Shown piece after piece: positions 15,158 through 22,848 of a DNA stretch of 64,000 bases (position 1 is the first letter of the stretch; each line of letters begins with the position of its first letter). This DNA comes from UBA6016 sp041915365. GTDB taxonomy: Bacteria > Campylobacterota > Campylobacteria > Campylobacterales > UBA6016. The notes below the pieces were generated by a model. It did not search any database. It was not told the origin of the DNA and worked only from the letters and a program-made list of their open reading frames with translations. The stretch covers positions 124,001 through 188,000 of the forward strand of contig JAYSBP010000001.1 in NCBI GenBank assembly GCA_041915365.1, read 5' to 3'. The position numbers and the translations under genes are program-made.

Positions 15158-15704
15158 CCGCAAAAAGTACTTCATACCCTGCTTTTTCGGCGCACGTTTT
15201 AGCCTCTAAAAGCGTAGTTCCCGTGGTAACGATGTCATCTATGAGAACTATATCTTTGTGTTTTGTCGCTCGAAACTCAAACTCCCTCGGATTGTTCTTG
15301 CGAAATTCCAAACTCTGCCCCGCATACACTACATCATTTTTGGCCCTCATGGCTCCCCAGCTCGGTTCAAATACAGCTGAGCGCATAGCTTTTGCTAATA
15401 TGGCGGTGTGAGAATATCCGTGTGTCGTTTTGTCATCTATCGGAATGGTTGATATTTTGCCGCCATACTCGAAGTTTTCGGCGAATTTTTTGAAGCTATT
15501 TGCGGCGAGCTGCGCAAGTATAAAACTTCCCGCCATTTTATGTTTGAAGTGGATTAATGATTCTATCTCGGAGTATTTGTAAAAACTGATAATTTGAAGT
15601 CCGTCTATCTGACGAGTAAAAAGCGTAGGGGCAAGTGCCCCATCCAAACAGTGTTGGCATATATGCCGTATGCTAAGCGAGTCGCATACGACACAGCCCA
15701 GCAT
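15132..15704 (-). CDS. comF: ComF-family phosphoribosyltransferase-like protein
   Basis: A 190-residue ComF protein. The N-terminus has a four-Cys zinc finger (CVVCDSLSIRHICQHC). The C-terminal phosphoribosyltransferase fold carries the PRPP loop DIVLIDDIVTTGTTL near residue 150. ComF proteins are required for DNA uptake in naturally competent bacteria, probably in single-strand DNA handling at the inner membrane. The start overlaps the helicase stop by one base (TAATG), so it is translationally coupled to the DEAD-box gene. Confidence 0.93.
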   Translation of the reverse strand: MLGCVVCDSLSIRHICQHCLDGALAPTLFTRQIDGLQIISFYKYSEIESLIHFKHKMAGSFILAQLAANSFKKFAENFEYGGKISTIPIDDKTTHGYSHTAILAKAMRSAVFEPSWGAMRAKNDVVYAGQSLEFRKNNPREFEFRATKHKDIVLIDDIVTTGTTLLEAKTCAEKAGYEVLFAVTLADARE

Positions 15705-17299
15705 TATCTACCCCTATTGCCTCTATCACCCCTATCTTCCCTAGGAGCTCTTGGCGCACCGCCGTCTCTATCTCTTGGAGGCCTAGGAGCTCTATCGCCG
15801 CCACGGTCACCTCTATAGCCTCCGTCTCTTGGACCTCTGTCTTCTCTAGGGCCTCTATCTCCCCTGTCGCCTCTATAGCCACCGTCCCTACCGCCACGGT
15901 CACCTCTGAAGTTTCCACCTCTACCACTAAAGCTTCTTCTATTTCCGCCTCTGTCGTTTCTTTCGCTTGATTTTGCCTCTATCATTCTCTCTAGGTTTTT
16001 ACCTTTGATACCTATATGAGAAGGGCCTTCCGCTTTGTTTTTGGAAACTATTTTTGATAGTAGTTTCATACAAAGCGTAGAAATATCCATATCATTGCTT
16101 AGTTGCGCAAACAGCTCGGTCGCTTCATCACTAATGTGTTGGTGCTTGATTTTATCAACAAGCTTGACGATCTTTTTGCTTTTTACATCTTCAAGTGTCG
16201 GCACTTCCATATGATAGATTTGTGCTTTTGTTACTTGCTTGATTCTGTTTAGCTCTCTAAATTCAAGAGGCTTTACAAGCGTTACCGCTTTTCCTTGCTT
16301 GCCAGCTCTTCCCGTTCTGCCTATTCTGTGGACGTAGCTCTCAGGGTCAAGTGGAATATGATAGTTAAATACGTGGCTTACATCGTTGATGTCAAGGCCT
16401 CTCGCTGCAACGTCAGTCGCTACGAGTATAAGCACTTTACCGCCCTTAAAGCTTTTGATTACCTCTTCCCTTTGTCTTTGCTCAAGGTCACCGTGTATCG
16501 CTTTCGCAGGGTATCCTCTAGCTACCAGCGTAGTCGCAAGCTCATCGGAGTCTTTTTTTGTTCTACAAAATACTATCGCTTTTGATGGATCTTCGAAATC
16601 AATGAGTCTAACGACAGCATCACTTCTCTCCCAATCTTCAACAACGTAGAAGTACTGTTCGATGTTTTCGCTCGTTACCTCTTTTGATGTGATGCTTACT
16701 GTTTTTGGCTCTTTTAGGATTTTGTCCGCTAGTGCTCTTATCTCTCTTGGCATAGTAGCGGAGAATAGAAGAGTTTGTCTGCTTGTCGGAAGGAATTTGA
16801 ATATCTCTTCAATGTCCTCCAAAAAGCCCATATCTAGCATCTCGTCCGCTTCGTCAAGTATCACATATTGTGGGTTGAAATCTCTTAGTCTATCGTTTAG
16901 AAGGTGGTCAAGTAGTCTTCCCGGAGTAGCTACGACTACCTGTGCCCCTCTACCGATAAGGTCTACTTGTCTTGATATACTTTGTCCGCCATATACCGCT
17001 ACCGTTTTTATGTTTGCATATCTCCCTAGCTTGTATAGCTCATCGCTAACTTGCATACATAGCTCACGTGTAGGAGTGATAATAAGCACCTGAACACCGC
17101 CCTGCGGGTCTATTTTGCTCATTACTGGAAGACCGAACGCGGCAGTCTTACCTGTACCTGTTTGTGCTTGAGCCACCATATCGTGCCCCTCAAGGACGAT
17201 TGGAATAGCTTGTTCTTGGATAGGGCTAGCATCAGTAAATCCAGCCTCTCTTATCCCTCTCAATATGTTTTCGCTTAAACCTAATTTTTCAAAACTCAT
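15704..17299 (-). CDS. DEAD-box RNA helicase with Arg/Gly/Asp-rich tail
   Basis: A 531-residue ATP-dependent RNA helicase (RhlE/DeaD type). All core motifs are present: Q motif (PIQEQAIPIV), motif I AQTGTGKT (about residues 44-51), PTREL, DEAD near residue 152, SAT, and HRIGRTGRAG in domain 2. The last 85 or so residues are a low-complexity tail built of degenerate GYRGD, GPRED and RGG-like units, a typical unspecific RNA-binding extension. Roles in the family are rRNA maturation, mRNA decay and cold growth. It shares a divergent gap of about 50 bases with a 62-residue gene and is coupled to comF. Confidence 0.95.
   Translation of the reverse strand: MSFEKLGLSENILRGIREAGFTDASPIQEQAIPIVLEGHDMVAQAQTGTGKTAAFGLPVMSKIDPQGGVQVLIITPTRELCMQVSDELYKLGRYANIKTVAVYGGQSISRQVDLIGRGAQVVVATPGRLLDHLLNDRLRDFNPQYVILDEADEMLDMGFLEDIEEIFKFLPTSRQTLLFSATMPREIRALADKILKEPKTVSITSKEVTSENIEQYFYVVEDWERSDAVVRLIDFEDPSKAIVFCRTKKDSDELATTLVARGYPAKAIHGDLEQRQREEVIKSFKGGKVLILVATDVAARGLDINDVSHVFNYHIPLDPESYVHRIGRTGRAGKQGKAVTLVKPLEFRELNRIKQVTKAQIYHMEVPTLEDVKSKKIVKLVDKIKHQHISDEATELFAQLSNDMDISTLCMKLLSKIVSKNKAEGPSHIGIKGKNLERMIEAKSSERNDRGGNRRSFSGRGGNFRGDRGGRDGGYRGDRGDRGPREDRGPRDGGYRGDRGGDRAPRPPRDRDGGAPRAPREDRGDRGNRGR
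15713..15945 (-). repeat. Degenerate tandem repeats coding the RGD/GPR tail of the helicase
   Basis: This stretch codes repeated GGYRGDRG, GPRED and PRDGG units and at the DNA level repeats CCTCTATC- and CCACGGTCACC-like blocks on the plus strand. The repeats stay in frame throughout. Such sequence can change in unit number by slippage or recombination, so tail length may differ between strains. Confidence 0.7.
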
Positions 17300-17350
17300 G
17301 TAAAATACCTTTTTAAATGTTTATTCCAATTTAATACGGAGGTGCAACAA

Positions 17351-17539
17351 ATGTCACAAATAGAAAATAAAGAGGCATCAAAACTAAAAGAAGAAATCAA
17401 AGAAGATATAAAGTTTGTCTTTGAAAAATACCTATCCGTATCCGGATGGGATATTCCAGAAAACGACGAAAAAGCGAGCGCAAAGCTCATCGTCAATATC
17501 ATCAAAGAAGCTGTTAGTGAGCTCGAAAAAGAGCTCTAG
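17351..17539 (+). CDS. Small conserved-looking helical protein (62 aa)
   Basis: A 62-residue soluble, charged, mainly helical protein (begins MSQIENKEASKL) without a recognised domain. The ATG at 17351 is chosen because a full GGAGG (17338-17342) lies 8 bases before it; the GTG at 17342 would overlap this site. It is divergent from the DEAD-box helicase and converges on lepA with a 4-base overlap of stop codons. The strong ribosome site makes it a real gene despite its size. Function is unknown. Confidence 0.75.
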   Translation: MSQIENKEASKLKEEIKEDIKFVFEKYLSVSGWDIPENDEKASAKLIVNIIKEAVSELEKEL

Positions 17540-19326
17540 TCTAGCTTCAGTACGGCAAGGAAGGCATCTTGGCTAAGTTCTACTTTGCCTATTACCTTCA
17601 TCCGTTTTTTACCCTCTTTTTGCTTCTCCAGAAGCTTTCTTTTTCTAGTAATGTCTCCGCCGTAACATTTGGCGGTAACGTTTTTACCCATAGACTTCAC
17701 CGTCTCTCTGGCTATTACCCTATTTCCTATACTTGCCTGTATGGCAACCTCGAAAAGCTGTCTTGGTACCAGCTCTTTCATTTTTTTGACAAGTTCCCTG
17801 CCTCTATACTCCGATTTTTGTCTCGGAACAATAAGAGAAAGGGCGTCAACTATCTCTCCGGCTACCCTAATATCCAGCTTTACGAGATCACCCATCTTGT
17901 AGTCGTGTGGCTCATAATCAAAGCTAGCGTAGCCTTTTGTGGCTGATTTTAGTTTATCGTAAAAATCAATAACGATTTCGTTTAGCGGTACATCATATAC
18001 CAAAAGCACCCTATCAAGACCTATGTAGTCCATCTTTTGTTGCGCTCCACGCCTATCGTTCATCAAAGTAATTATATTACCTACAAAGTCGTTAGGCACT
18101 ATCACCGTCGCTTTTACGTAAGGCTCGTATATCGCCTCTATGCGTTGCACATCTGGCAGTTCGGACGGGTTTTGCACCCTTACCTTTTCGCCATTAGTCA
18201 TTTGCACTTCATATACGACCGTCGGGGCGGTAGCAATGAGGTCGAGTCCAAACTCCCTCTCCAACCGCTCTTTTACAACTTCCATGTGAAGTAAACCCAA
18301 AAAACCAACCCTAAATCCAAATCCGAGAGCCGCAGAAGTCTCAGGCTCGTAGGAGATGGACGCATCATTTAGTTTCAACTTGTCGAGAGCATCCCTTAAA
18401 TCTTCAAATTTATCCGTATCAATCGGGTAAAACCCCGCAAATACGAACGGTCTAGGCTCTCTAAATTCGCTTGCCGGCTCTGTGCACGGATTTTTCGCAT
18501 CCGTTACGGTATCGCCAACCCTTAGCTCTTTTACGTTTTTTAATCCCGTCACCAAAATACCGATTTCACCTGGTTTGATGGAGTCTGTATTTTCAGGGTG
18601 AAGTGGATGCGGATACGTCAGGTTTTGAACCGTATAGTCCTTGCCTGTACTCATCACCTTTATCGCTTGAGCTTTTTTCAGCTCACCGTCAAATACACGG
18701 ACAATCGCCAATGCACCGAGATAACTATCAAACCAACTGTCGTAAATAACCGCTTTTAAAGGCTTGTTTATGTCGCCTTTTGGAGCAGGAATTACGTCAA
18801 TTAGCTTGTCTATTAGCTCTTTTATGCCGATACCGCTTTTTGCCGATACCATGGCAGCATTTGTACAGTCAAGTCCGATGCTTTTTTCTATCTCGTCCAT
18901 TACCCTCTCAGGCTCTGCGGCTGGAAGGTCTATTTTGTTAATAACCGGAAGTATTTCAAGGTTGTGTTCTATCGCCGTGTACACATTCGCCAAAGTCTGC
19001 GCTTCTATACCTTGTGAAGCATCTACGACAAGCAAGGCGCCATCGGAGGATGCAAGGGATTTTGATACCTCATACGAAAAGTCGACATGCCCAGGGGTAT
19101 CTATAAGGTTTAGAATATATTCCTGCCCGTCTTTTTTGTATTTTAGGCGCACACTTTGTGCTTTTATCGTGATGCCACGCTCTTTTTCGATGTCCATCGT
19201 ATCAAGAAGCTGCGAGGTCATTTCGCGCTGCGTAATCGCCCCACACTGCTCTATTATCCTATCGGCAAGCGTTGATTTACCGTGGTCTATATGGGCTATT
19301 ATCGAAAAGTTACGGATATTTTGCAT
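17536..19326 (-). CDS. lepA: LepA (EF4), ribosome back-translocase-type GTPase
   Basis: A translational GTPase of about 596 residues. The G domain begins almost at once (NIRNFSIIAHIDHGKST), with DTPGHVDF (G3) near residue 77 and NKIDLPAAEP (G4) near residue 130. EF-G-like domains follow, and the C-terminal domain special to LepA contains KRMKVIGKVELSQDAF. LepA assists translation initiation and ribosome assembly under stress. The start ATG at 19326 is chosen because the protein then matches other LepA N-termini; it lies 8 bases after the luxS stop. A TTG at 19344 would add six residues and overlap luxS. Confidence 0.95.
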   Translation of the reverse strand: MQNIRNFSIIAHIDHGKSTLADRIIEQCGAITQREMTSQLLDTMDIEKERGITIKAQSVRLKYKKDGQEYILNLIDTPGHVDFSYEVSKSLASSDGALLVVDASQGIEAQTLANVYTAIEHNLEILPVINKIDLPAAEPERVMDEIEKSIGLDCTNAAMVSAKSGIGIKELIDKLIDVIPAPKGDINKPLKAVIYDSWFDSYLGALAIVRVFDGELKKAQAIKVMSTGKDYTVQNLTYPHPLHPENTDSIKPGEIGILVTGLKNVKELRVGDTVTDAKNPCTEPASEFREPRPFVFAGFYPIDTDKFEDLRDALDKLKLNDASISYEPETSAALGFGFRVGFLGLLHMEVVKERLEREFGLDLIATAPTVVYEVQMTNGEKVRVQNPSELPDVQRIEAIYEPYVKATVIVPNDFVGNIITLMNDRRGAQQKMDYIGLDRVLLVYDVPLNEIVIDFYDKLKSATKGYASFDYEPHDYKMGDLVKLDIRVAGEIVDALSLIVPRQKSEYRGRELVKKMKELVPRQLFEVAIQASIGNRVIARETVKSMGKNVTAKCYGGDITRKRKLLEKQKEGKKRMKVIGKVELSQDAFLAVLKLD

Positions 19327-19333
19327 CAAACCC

Positions 19334-19840
19334 CTATTGTCCAAGCAGTTTTTCGTCTAGTTTTAGCTCGTCGTTATCCATAACGCCGACACCTCTATCA
19401 AGCACTTTTGCCGCTATCTCCTTGGCCTCATCTAGCGAGTGCATAGCACAAGTGCCGCATTGATAGATGTTCAACTCTGGAATATCACTCTCAGACTTGA
19501 CTCTAAGTATATCTTTCATTGCCTCTTGCCAAGCAAACCCAACTCTTTTCTCATCGGGAGTTCCGATGAGACTCATATAAAACCCCGTTCTGCAACCCAT
19601 TGGAGATACGTCGATTATCTCTACGTCTTCAGCGTTTAGGTGTTCCCTAATGTATCCGGCAAACAAGTGCTCAAGTGTATGCGTGCCACGCTCACCCATC
19701 ATCTCTTTGTTTGGAACGAAAAATCTAAGGTCAAACACGCTTATAGTATCACCTTTTGGTGTTGTCATAGTCTTTGCAAGCCTAACCGCAGGTGCTTTCA
19801 TCTTGGTATGATCGACTTTAAAACTATCTAGCAGAGGCAT
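19334..19840 (-). CDS. luxS: S-ribosylhomocysteine lyase (AI-2 synthase)
   Basis: A 168-residue LuxS that splits S-ribosylhomocysteine into homocysteine and DPD, the precursor of autoinducer 2, within the activated methyl cycle. The zinc ligands are His54 and His58 (HTLEH) and Cys128 (QCGTC); the catalytic Cys83 is in MGCRTGFYM. Length and spacing match other LuxS proteins. Its ATG shares a base with the stop of a very acidic 64-residue gene (TAATG), so the two are co-translated. Placement between prs and lepA does not by itself suggest quorum-sensing control. Confidence 0.97.
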   Translation of the reverse strand: MPLLDSFKVDHTKMKAPAVRLAKTMTTPKGDTISVFDLRFFVPNKEMMGERGTHTLEHLFAGYIREHLNAEDVEIIDVSPMGCRTGFYMSLIGTPDEKRVGFAWQEAMKDILRVKSESDIPELNIYQCGTCAMHSLDEAKEIAAKVLDRGVGVMDNDELKLDEKLLGQ

Positions 19841-20034
19841 TATTCATCATCCATTTCATAAAAATCTTCGTCTTCGTCTTCATCAAGGTCGTCAAATGAC
19901 ACATAATCATCGTCATCATCGTAATCTATCTCGCCGTCATCATCAAAACCGCCAAAGCCACCCTCATCGCCATCTTCTTCGTCGTCGATGTCACTTGGGA
20001 ACATATCGTCTTCAAAATCGTCGTCGTATGCCAT
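19840..20034 (-). CDS. Extremely acidic 64-residue protein
   Basis: A 64-residue protein in which 37 residues are acidic (27 Asp, 10 Glu) and no Lys, Arg or His occurs; the rest is mainly Gly, Phe, Tyr and Met. No family was recognised. It is probably disordered and could bind metal ions or mimic nucleic acid. It is likely expressed, because a full AAGGAGG precedes the ATG on the minus strand and its stop overlaps the luxS start. It lies between prs and luxS in one operon. Confidence 0.8.
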   Translation of the reverse strand: MAYDDDFEDDMFPSDIDDEEDGDEGGFGGFDDDGEIDYDDDDDYVSFDDLDEDEDEDFYEMDDE

Positions 20035-20047
20035 CTCGTCCTCCTTG

Positions 20048-20980
20048 TTAGACTAGAAACAAACTATTAACGCTCTCATTGTGATAAACCCTTCTTATCA
20101 CCTCGCCGAATATTGTAGACACAGTAAGAACAGTCACTTTCGCGGAGTTTGTATTGTGTGGTATCGTATCCGTTATTACAAGCTCATCTAATGCGCCGTT
20201 TTCTATCCTCTCAAATGCTGGCCCAGAGAGGACGCCGTGCGTACAGCAAGCCATTACGGAAGTAGCCCCTTTGGCTTTTAGCGCTGCTGCGGCTTGAACT
20301 ATCGTACCTGCTGTGTCAATGATGTCATCAACCAAGATTACGTCTTTGCCCTCAACGTCACCTATAATATTCATAACTTCACTTTTGTTTGCTTTTTCAC
20401 GTCTTTTATCGACTATTACAAGCTCTAGGCCCATTTTGCTAGCCATACTTCTGGCTCTAGCTACACCGCCAACATCCGGACTTGCGATAATAGGATTTTT
20501 TAGGTTTTTATTTTTGATATAGTCCACAAACACCGTCGAGCCATATAGGTTGTCAACAGGAATATCAAAGAACCCTTGAATCTGCCCTGCGTGTAAATCC
20601 ATAGTTACGACCCTGGTAATTCCAGCAGTTTCTATCAAATTTGCAACAAGCTTTGAGGTTATAGGCACTCTTGGAGCGGCTTTTCTATCTTGTCTAGCAT
20701 ATCCAAAATACGGGATAACGGCAGTGATAGACTTAGCAGAGCTTCGCCTAATCGCATCCGTCATAATTAGAAGTTCCATCAAGTTATCATTAGTTGGAGC
20801 ACATGTAGGCTGTATAACAAATACATCCCTACCCCTCACGCTTTCGCTAATTTGGCAATTTATTTCACCATCGGAGAATTTAGCGATATTTGATTGCGAC
20901 AAACCGACATCCAAGTACTTTGAAATATTCTCGGCAAGAGCAGGATGCGCACTACCGGAGAAGATTTTGTAACCTCTCAT
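20048..20980 (-). CDS. prs: Ribose-phosphate pyrophosphokinase
   Basis: A 310-residue PRPP synthetase making phosphoribosyl pyrophosphate from ribose 5-phosphate and ATP for nucleotide, His and Trp synthesis. Signature segments are YFGYARQDRK near residue 96, VDLHAGQIQGFFD-like near 130 (here MDLHAGQIQGFFDIP) and the PRPP loop DVILVDDIIDTAGT near 212. A TACAAT -10 box on the minus strand (21018-21013) is a likely promoter for the operon prs-acidic gene-luxS-lepA. Confidence 0.97.
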   Translation of the reverse strand: MRGYKIFSGSAHPALAENISKYLDVGLSQSNIAKFSDGEINCQISESVRGRDVFVIQPTCAPTNDNLMELLIMTDAIRRSSAKSITAVIPYFGYARQDRKAAPRVPITSKLVANLIETAGITRVVTMDLHAGQIQGFFDIPVDNLYGSTVFVDYIKNKNLKNPIIASPDVGGVARARSMASKMGLELVIVDKRREKANKSEVMNIIGDVEGKDVILVDDIIDTAGTIVQAAAALKAKGATSVMACCTHGVLSGPAFERIENGALDELVITDTIPHNTNSAKVTVLTVSTIFGEVIRRVYHNESVNSLFLV

Positions 20981-21012
20981 AATTGTTAACCTTAAAGCTT
21001 TTTAATTTCGGG

Positions 21013-21018
21013 ATTGTA
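21013..21018 (-). promoter_or_regulatory. Probable -10 box of the prs operon
   Basis: TACAAT on the minus strand with an extended TG-like element (TGATACAAT), about 33 bases before the prs ATG. No matching -35 box is evident, as is common in Campylobacter. Confidence 0.45.
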
Positions 21019-21040
21019 TCAAAATTCGGCTTTGAGGGGG

Positions 21041-22069
21041 CTAGGCTATGTATCCGCCGCCCAAAACCTTTTGTTCATCATAAAAAACGGCTGCTTGCCC
21101 CTTGGCTATCGCAAATTGTGGATTTTTGAGCTTAATGTACGCCACACCGTCTTTTATCTCGACGATTGCTGGTGTTTTTTCGCTCCTATATCTTACTTTG
21201 ATTTGACAATCAAAGCTCTGTTTGTCAGTGAACATATTGAGACTCTCAACCTCTAGGGACTGAGCACATATCCCGTCTTTTTCGCAAACAATCACTTTAT
21301 TATTCTCGGCATCTATCTCTTTGACATACAAAGGCACATGCGATAGCGGCACGTCAAATCCTTTTCGCTGTCCGACCGTGTAGTGCATAAATCCTTTATG
21401 GATACCGACCTCGTTGCCGCTCTCGTCAACTACCTTGCCGCCGCCATCTGTATCTATTCCTAGCTCTTTTAGCGTCTCTATGTAGTTTTCAGAGACAAAG
21501 CATATCTCCGAGCTCTCTTTTTGCGCGCCAAGGGAGGCTATTTCCGGTATTTTGGAGGCTTCTTCTTTTAGTTCGGCCTTTATCGTGTCCCCAAGAGGAA
21601 ACATAAGACGAGGTAAAATCTCTTTTTTTACGTTAAACAAAAAGTAGCTTTGGTCTTTGCTCTTATCAGTAGCCTCATAAAAAAACTCTCCGTCACATTT
21701 GACGTAATGGCCCGTGGCAAGATAGTCATACCCACGCTCTAATGCGAAATTTACGAGTGCGCCAAATTTGATTTCACGGTTGCAAAACGTGCATGGATTT
21801 GGTGTTAGACCGCTTTTGTAATACTCTATAAACGGGTTAATAACAAATTTTTCAAAGCTCTCTCTTAGCGGCACAATCTCATAAGAGATTCCAAGATATT
21901 TAGAGACTTTTGCTATATTTGCTATATTTGCCTCGTGCGACGCTTCATTACCGTGGAGTTTAAGATATACGCCAAGCACGTCGTATCCTGCATCAACCAT
22001 TCTTTTTGCGGTCATCGAGCTATCTACTCCGCCGCTCATTGCGACTACGATTTTTTTAGTTGACTTCAT
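21041..22069 (-). CDS. mnmA: tRNA-specific 2-thiouridylase MnmA
   Basis: A 342-residue enzyme that thiolates the wobble uridine of tRNAs for Lys, Glu and Gln. The PP-loop is SGGVDSSM (residues 14-21). The first catalytic Cys is in NPCTFCNREIKFG, the second in SSEICFVSEN. The rest matches the MnmA central and C-terminal barrels (HYTVGQRKGF). It overlaps the LOG-family gene by 14 bases and is last in the tauE-uvrA-LOG-mnmA operon. Confidence 0.96.
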   Translation of the reverse strand: MKSTKKIVVAMSGGVDSSMTAKRMVDAGYDVLGVYLKLHGNEASHEANIANIAKVSKYLGISYEIVPLRESFEKFVINPFIEYYKSGLTPNPCTFCNREIKFGALVNFALERGYDYLATGHYVKCDGEFFYEATDKSKDQSYFLFNVKKEILPRLMFPLGDTIKAELKEEASKIPEIASLGAQKESSEICFVSENYIETLKELGIDTDGGGKVVDESGNEVGIHKGFMHYTVGQRKGFDVPLSHVPLYVKEIDAENNKVIVCEKDGICAQSLEVESLNMFTDKQSFDCQIKVRYRSEKTPAIVEIKDGVAYIKLKNPQFAIAKGQAAVFYDEQKVLGGGYIA

Positions 22070-22847
22070 TTTTTATCGCCCAATCTAGGCTGCAAGACTC
22101 TCTTGAACATAAATTCAAAAGCCCCTGATATATTTCACTATCTTGTAAGCCTTCTTTTTCAAGCTCGTCTAGTTTGTTGATAATATTTTGTTTTGTGATT
22201 GATATTGCCTCTTCTGGGTCATCCGTCACCTTAATCAAATCAAGATCACGCTCCGATATCGTCTCTAGCTCAAGCGGACTTTTTCTCAAAAATTCAAGCA
22301 TAGGCGTCCAAAAGTCAACACCGATAAGAATGATACTAATAGGAAATATCTTACCTGTCTGCACAAGAGTAAGCGCCTCAAAAAGCTCGTCAAAAGTCCC
22401 AAATCCGCCAGGAAACACTATATAGGCGTATGAGTACTTGACAAGCATGACCTTGCGGACAAAAAAGTAATCAAACTCAACGCTCATCGTCGTATACGGA
22501 TTTGATTTTTGCTCATGCGGAAGCTGGATATTTAGACCTATTGACTCAGTCTTGCCACTCTCGTAAGCCCCCCTGTTGGCAGCCTCCATTATCCCGTTAG
22601 AGCCGCCTGTTACGACGTTAAACCCGCTCTCTGCATACATAAAGGCTAGTCTTCTTGCCTCTTCATAGTATCTACTGCCTGATTTTAGCCTAGCGCTACC
22701 AAAAAAAGTTACAGACGGCCCAACATCTTTTAGTACGTCAAAGCCCTCGACGAAGTTTGACATAATCTTAAAAACACTCCAAGGGTTGTCGGCCTTTACG
22801 TCTTTAATATGATTTTTAATTGTATTTTTTCCAAAGCCGCTTTGCAT
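22056..22847 (-). CDS. LOG-family protein (lysine decarboxylase-like Rossmann fold)
   Basis: A 263-residue protein of the LOG (TIGR00730) family with the signature PGGFGTFDELFEALT near residue 145 and the upstream GGSNGIMEAANRGA segment. Related enzymes cleave nucleoside 5'-monophosphates to base plus ribose 5-phosphate (cytokinin activation in plants, purine nucleotide turnover in bacteria). The N-terminal 50 residues extend beyond the minimal LOG domain, as in the longer bacterial subgroup. It lies 1 base after uvrA and overlaps mnmA. Confidence 0.9.
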   Translation of the reverse strand: MQSGFGKNTIKNHIKDVKADNPWSVFKIMSNFVEGFDVLKDVGPSVTFFGSARLKSGSRYYEEARRLAFMYAESGFNVVTGGSNGIMEAANRGAYESGKTESIGLNIQLPHEQKSNPYTTMSVEFDYFFVRKVMLVKYSYAYIVFPGGFGTFDELFEALTLVQTGKIFPISIILIGVDFWTPMLEFLRKSPLELETISERDLDLIKVTDDPEEAISITKQNIINKLDELEKEGLQDSEIYQGLLNLCSRESCSLDWAIKNEVN

Positions 22848-22848
22848 A

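Noticed and set aside
15713..15945. Repeated sequence considered as a CRISPR or satellite array
   Set aside because: The units are unequal, in frame and encode a helicase tail; no regular spacer structure exists.
19326..19344. Upstream TTG start for lepA adding six residues
   Set aside because: The added residues overlap luxS, and LepA proteins normally begin at the ATG used here.
18764..19360. Open frame of 198 codons on the plus strand inside lepA
   Set aside because: Shadow of the well-defined LepA GTPase domain; Ser/Ile-rich without any motif.
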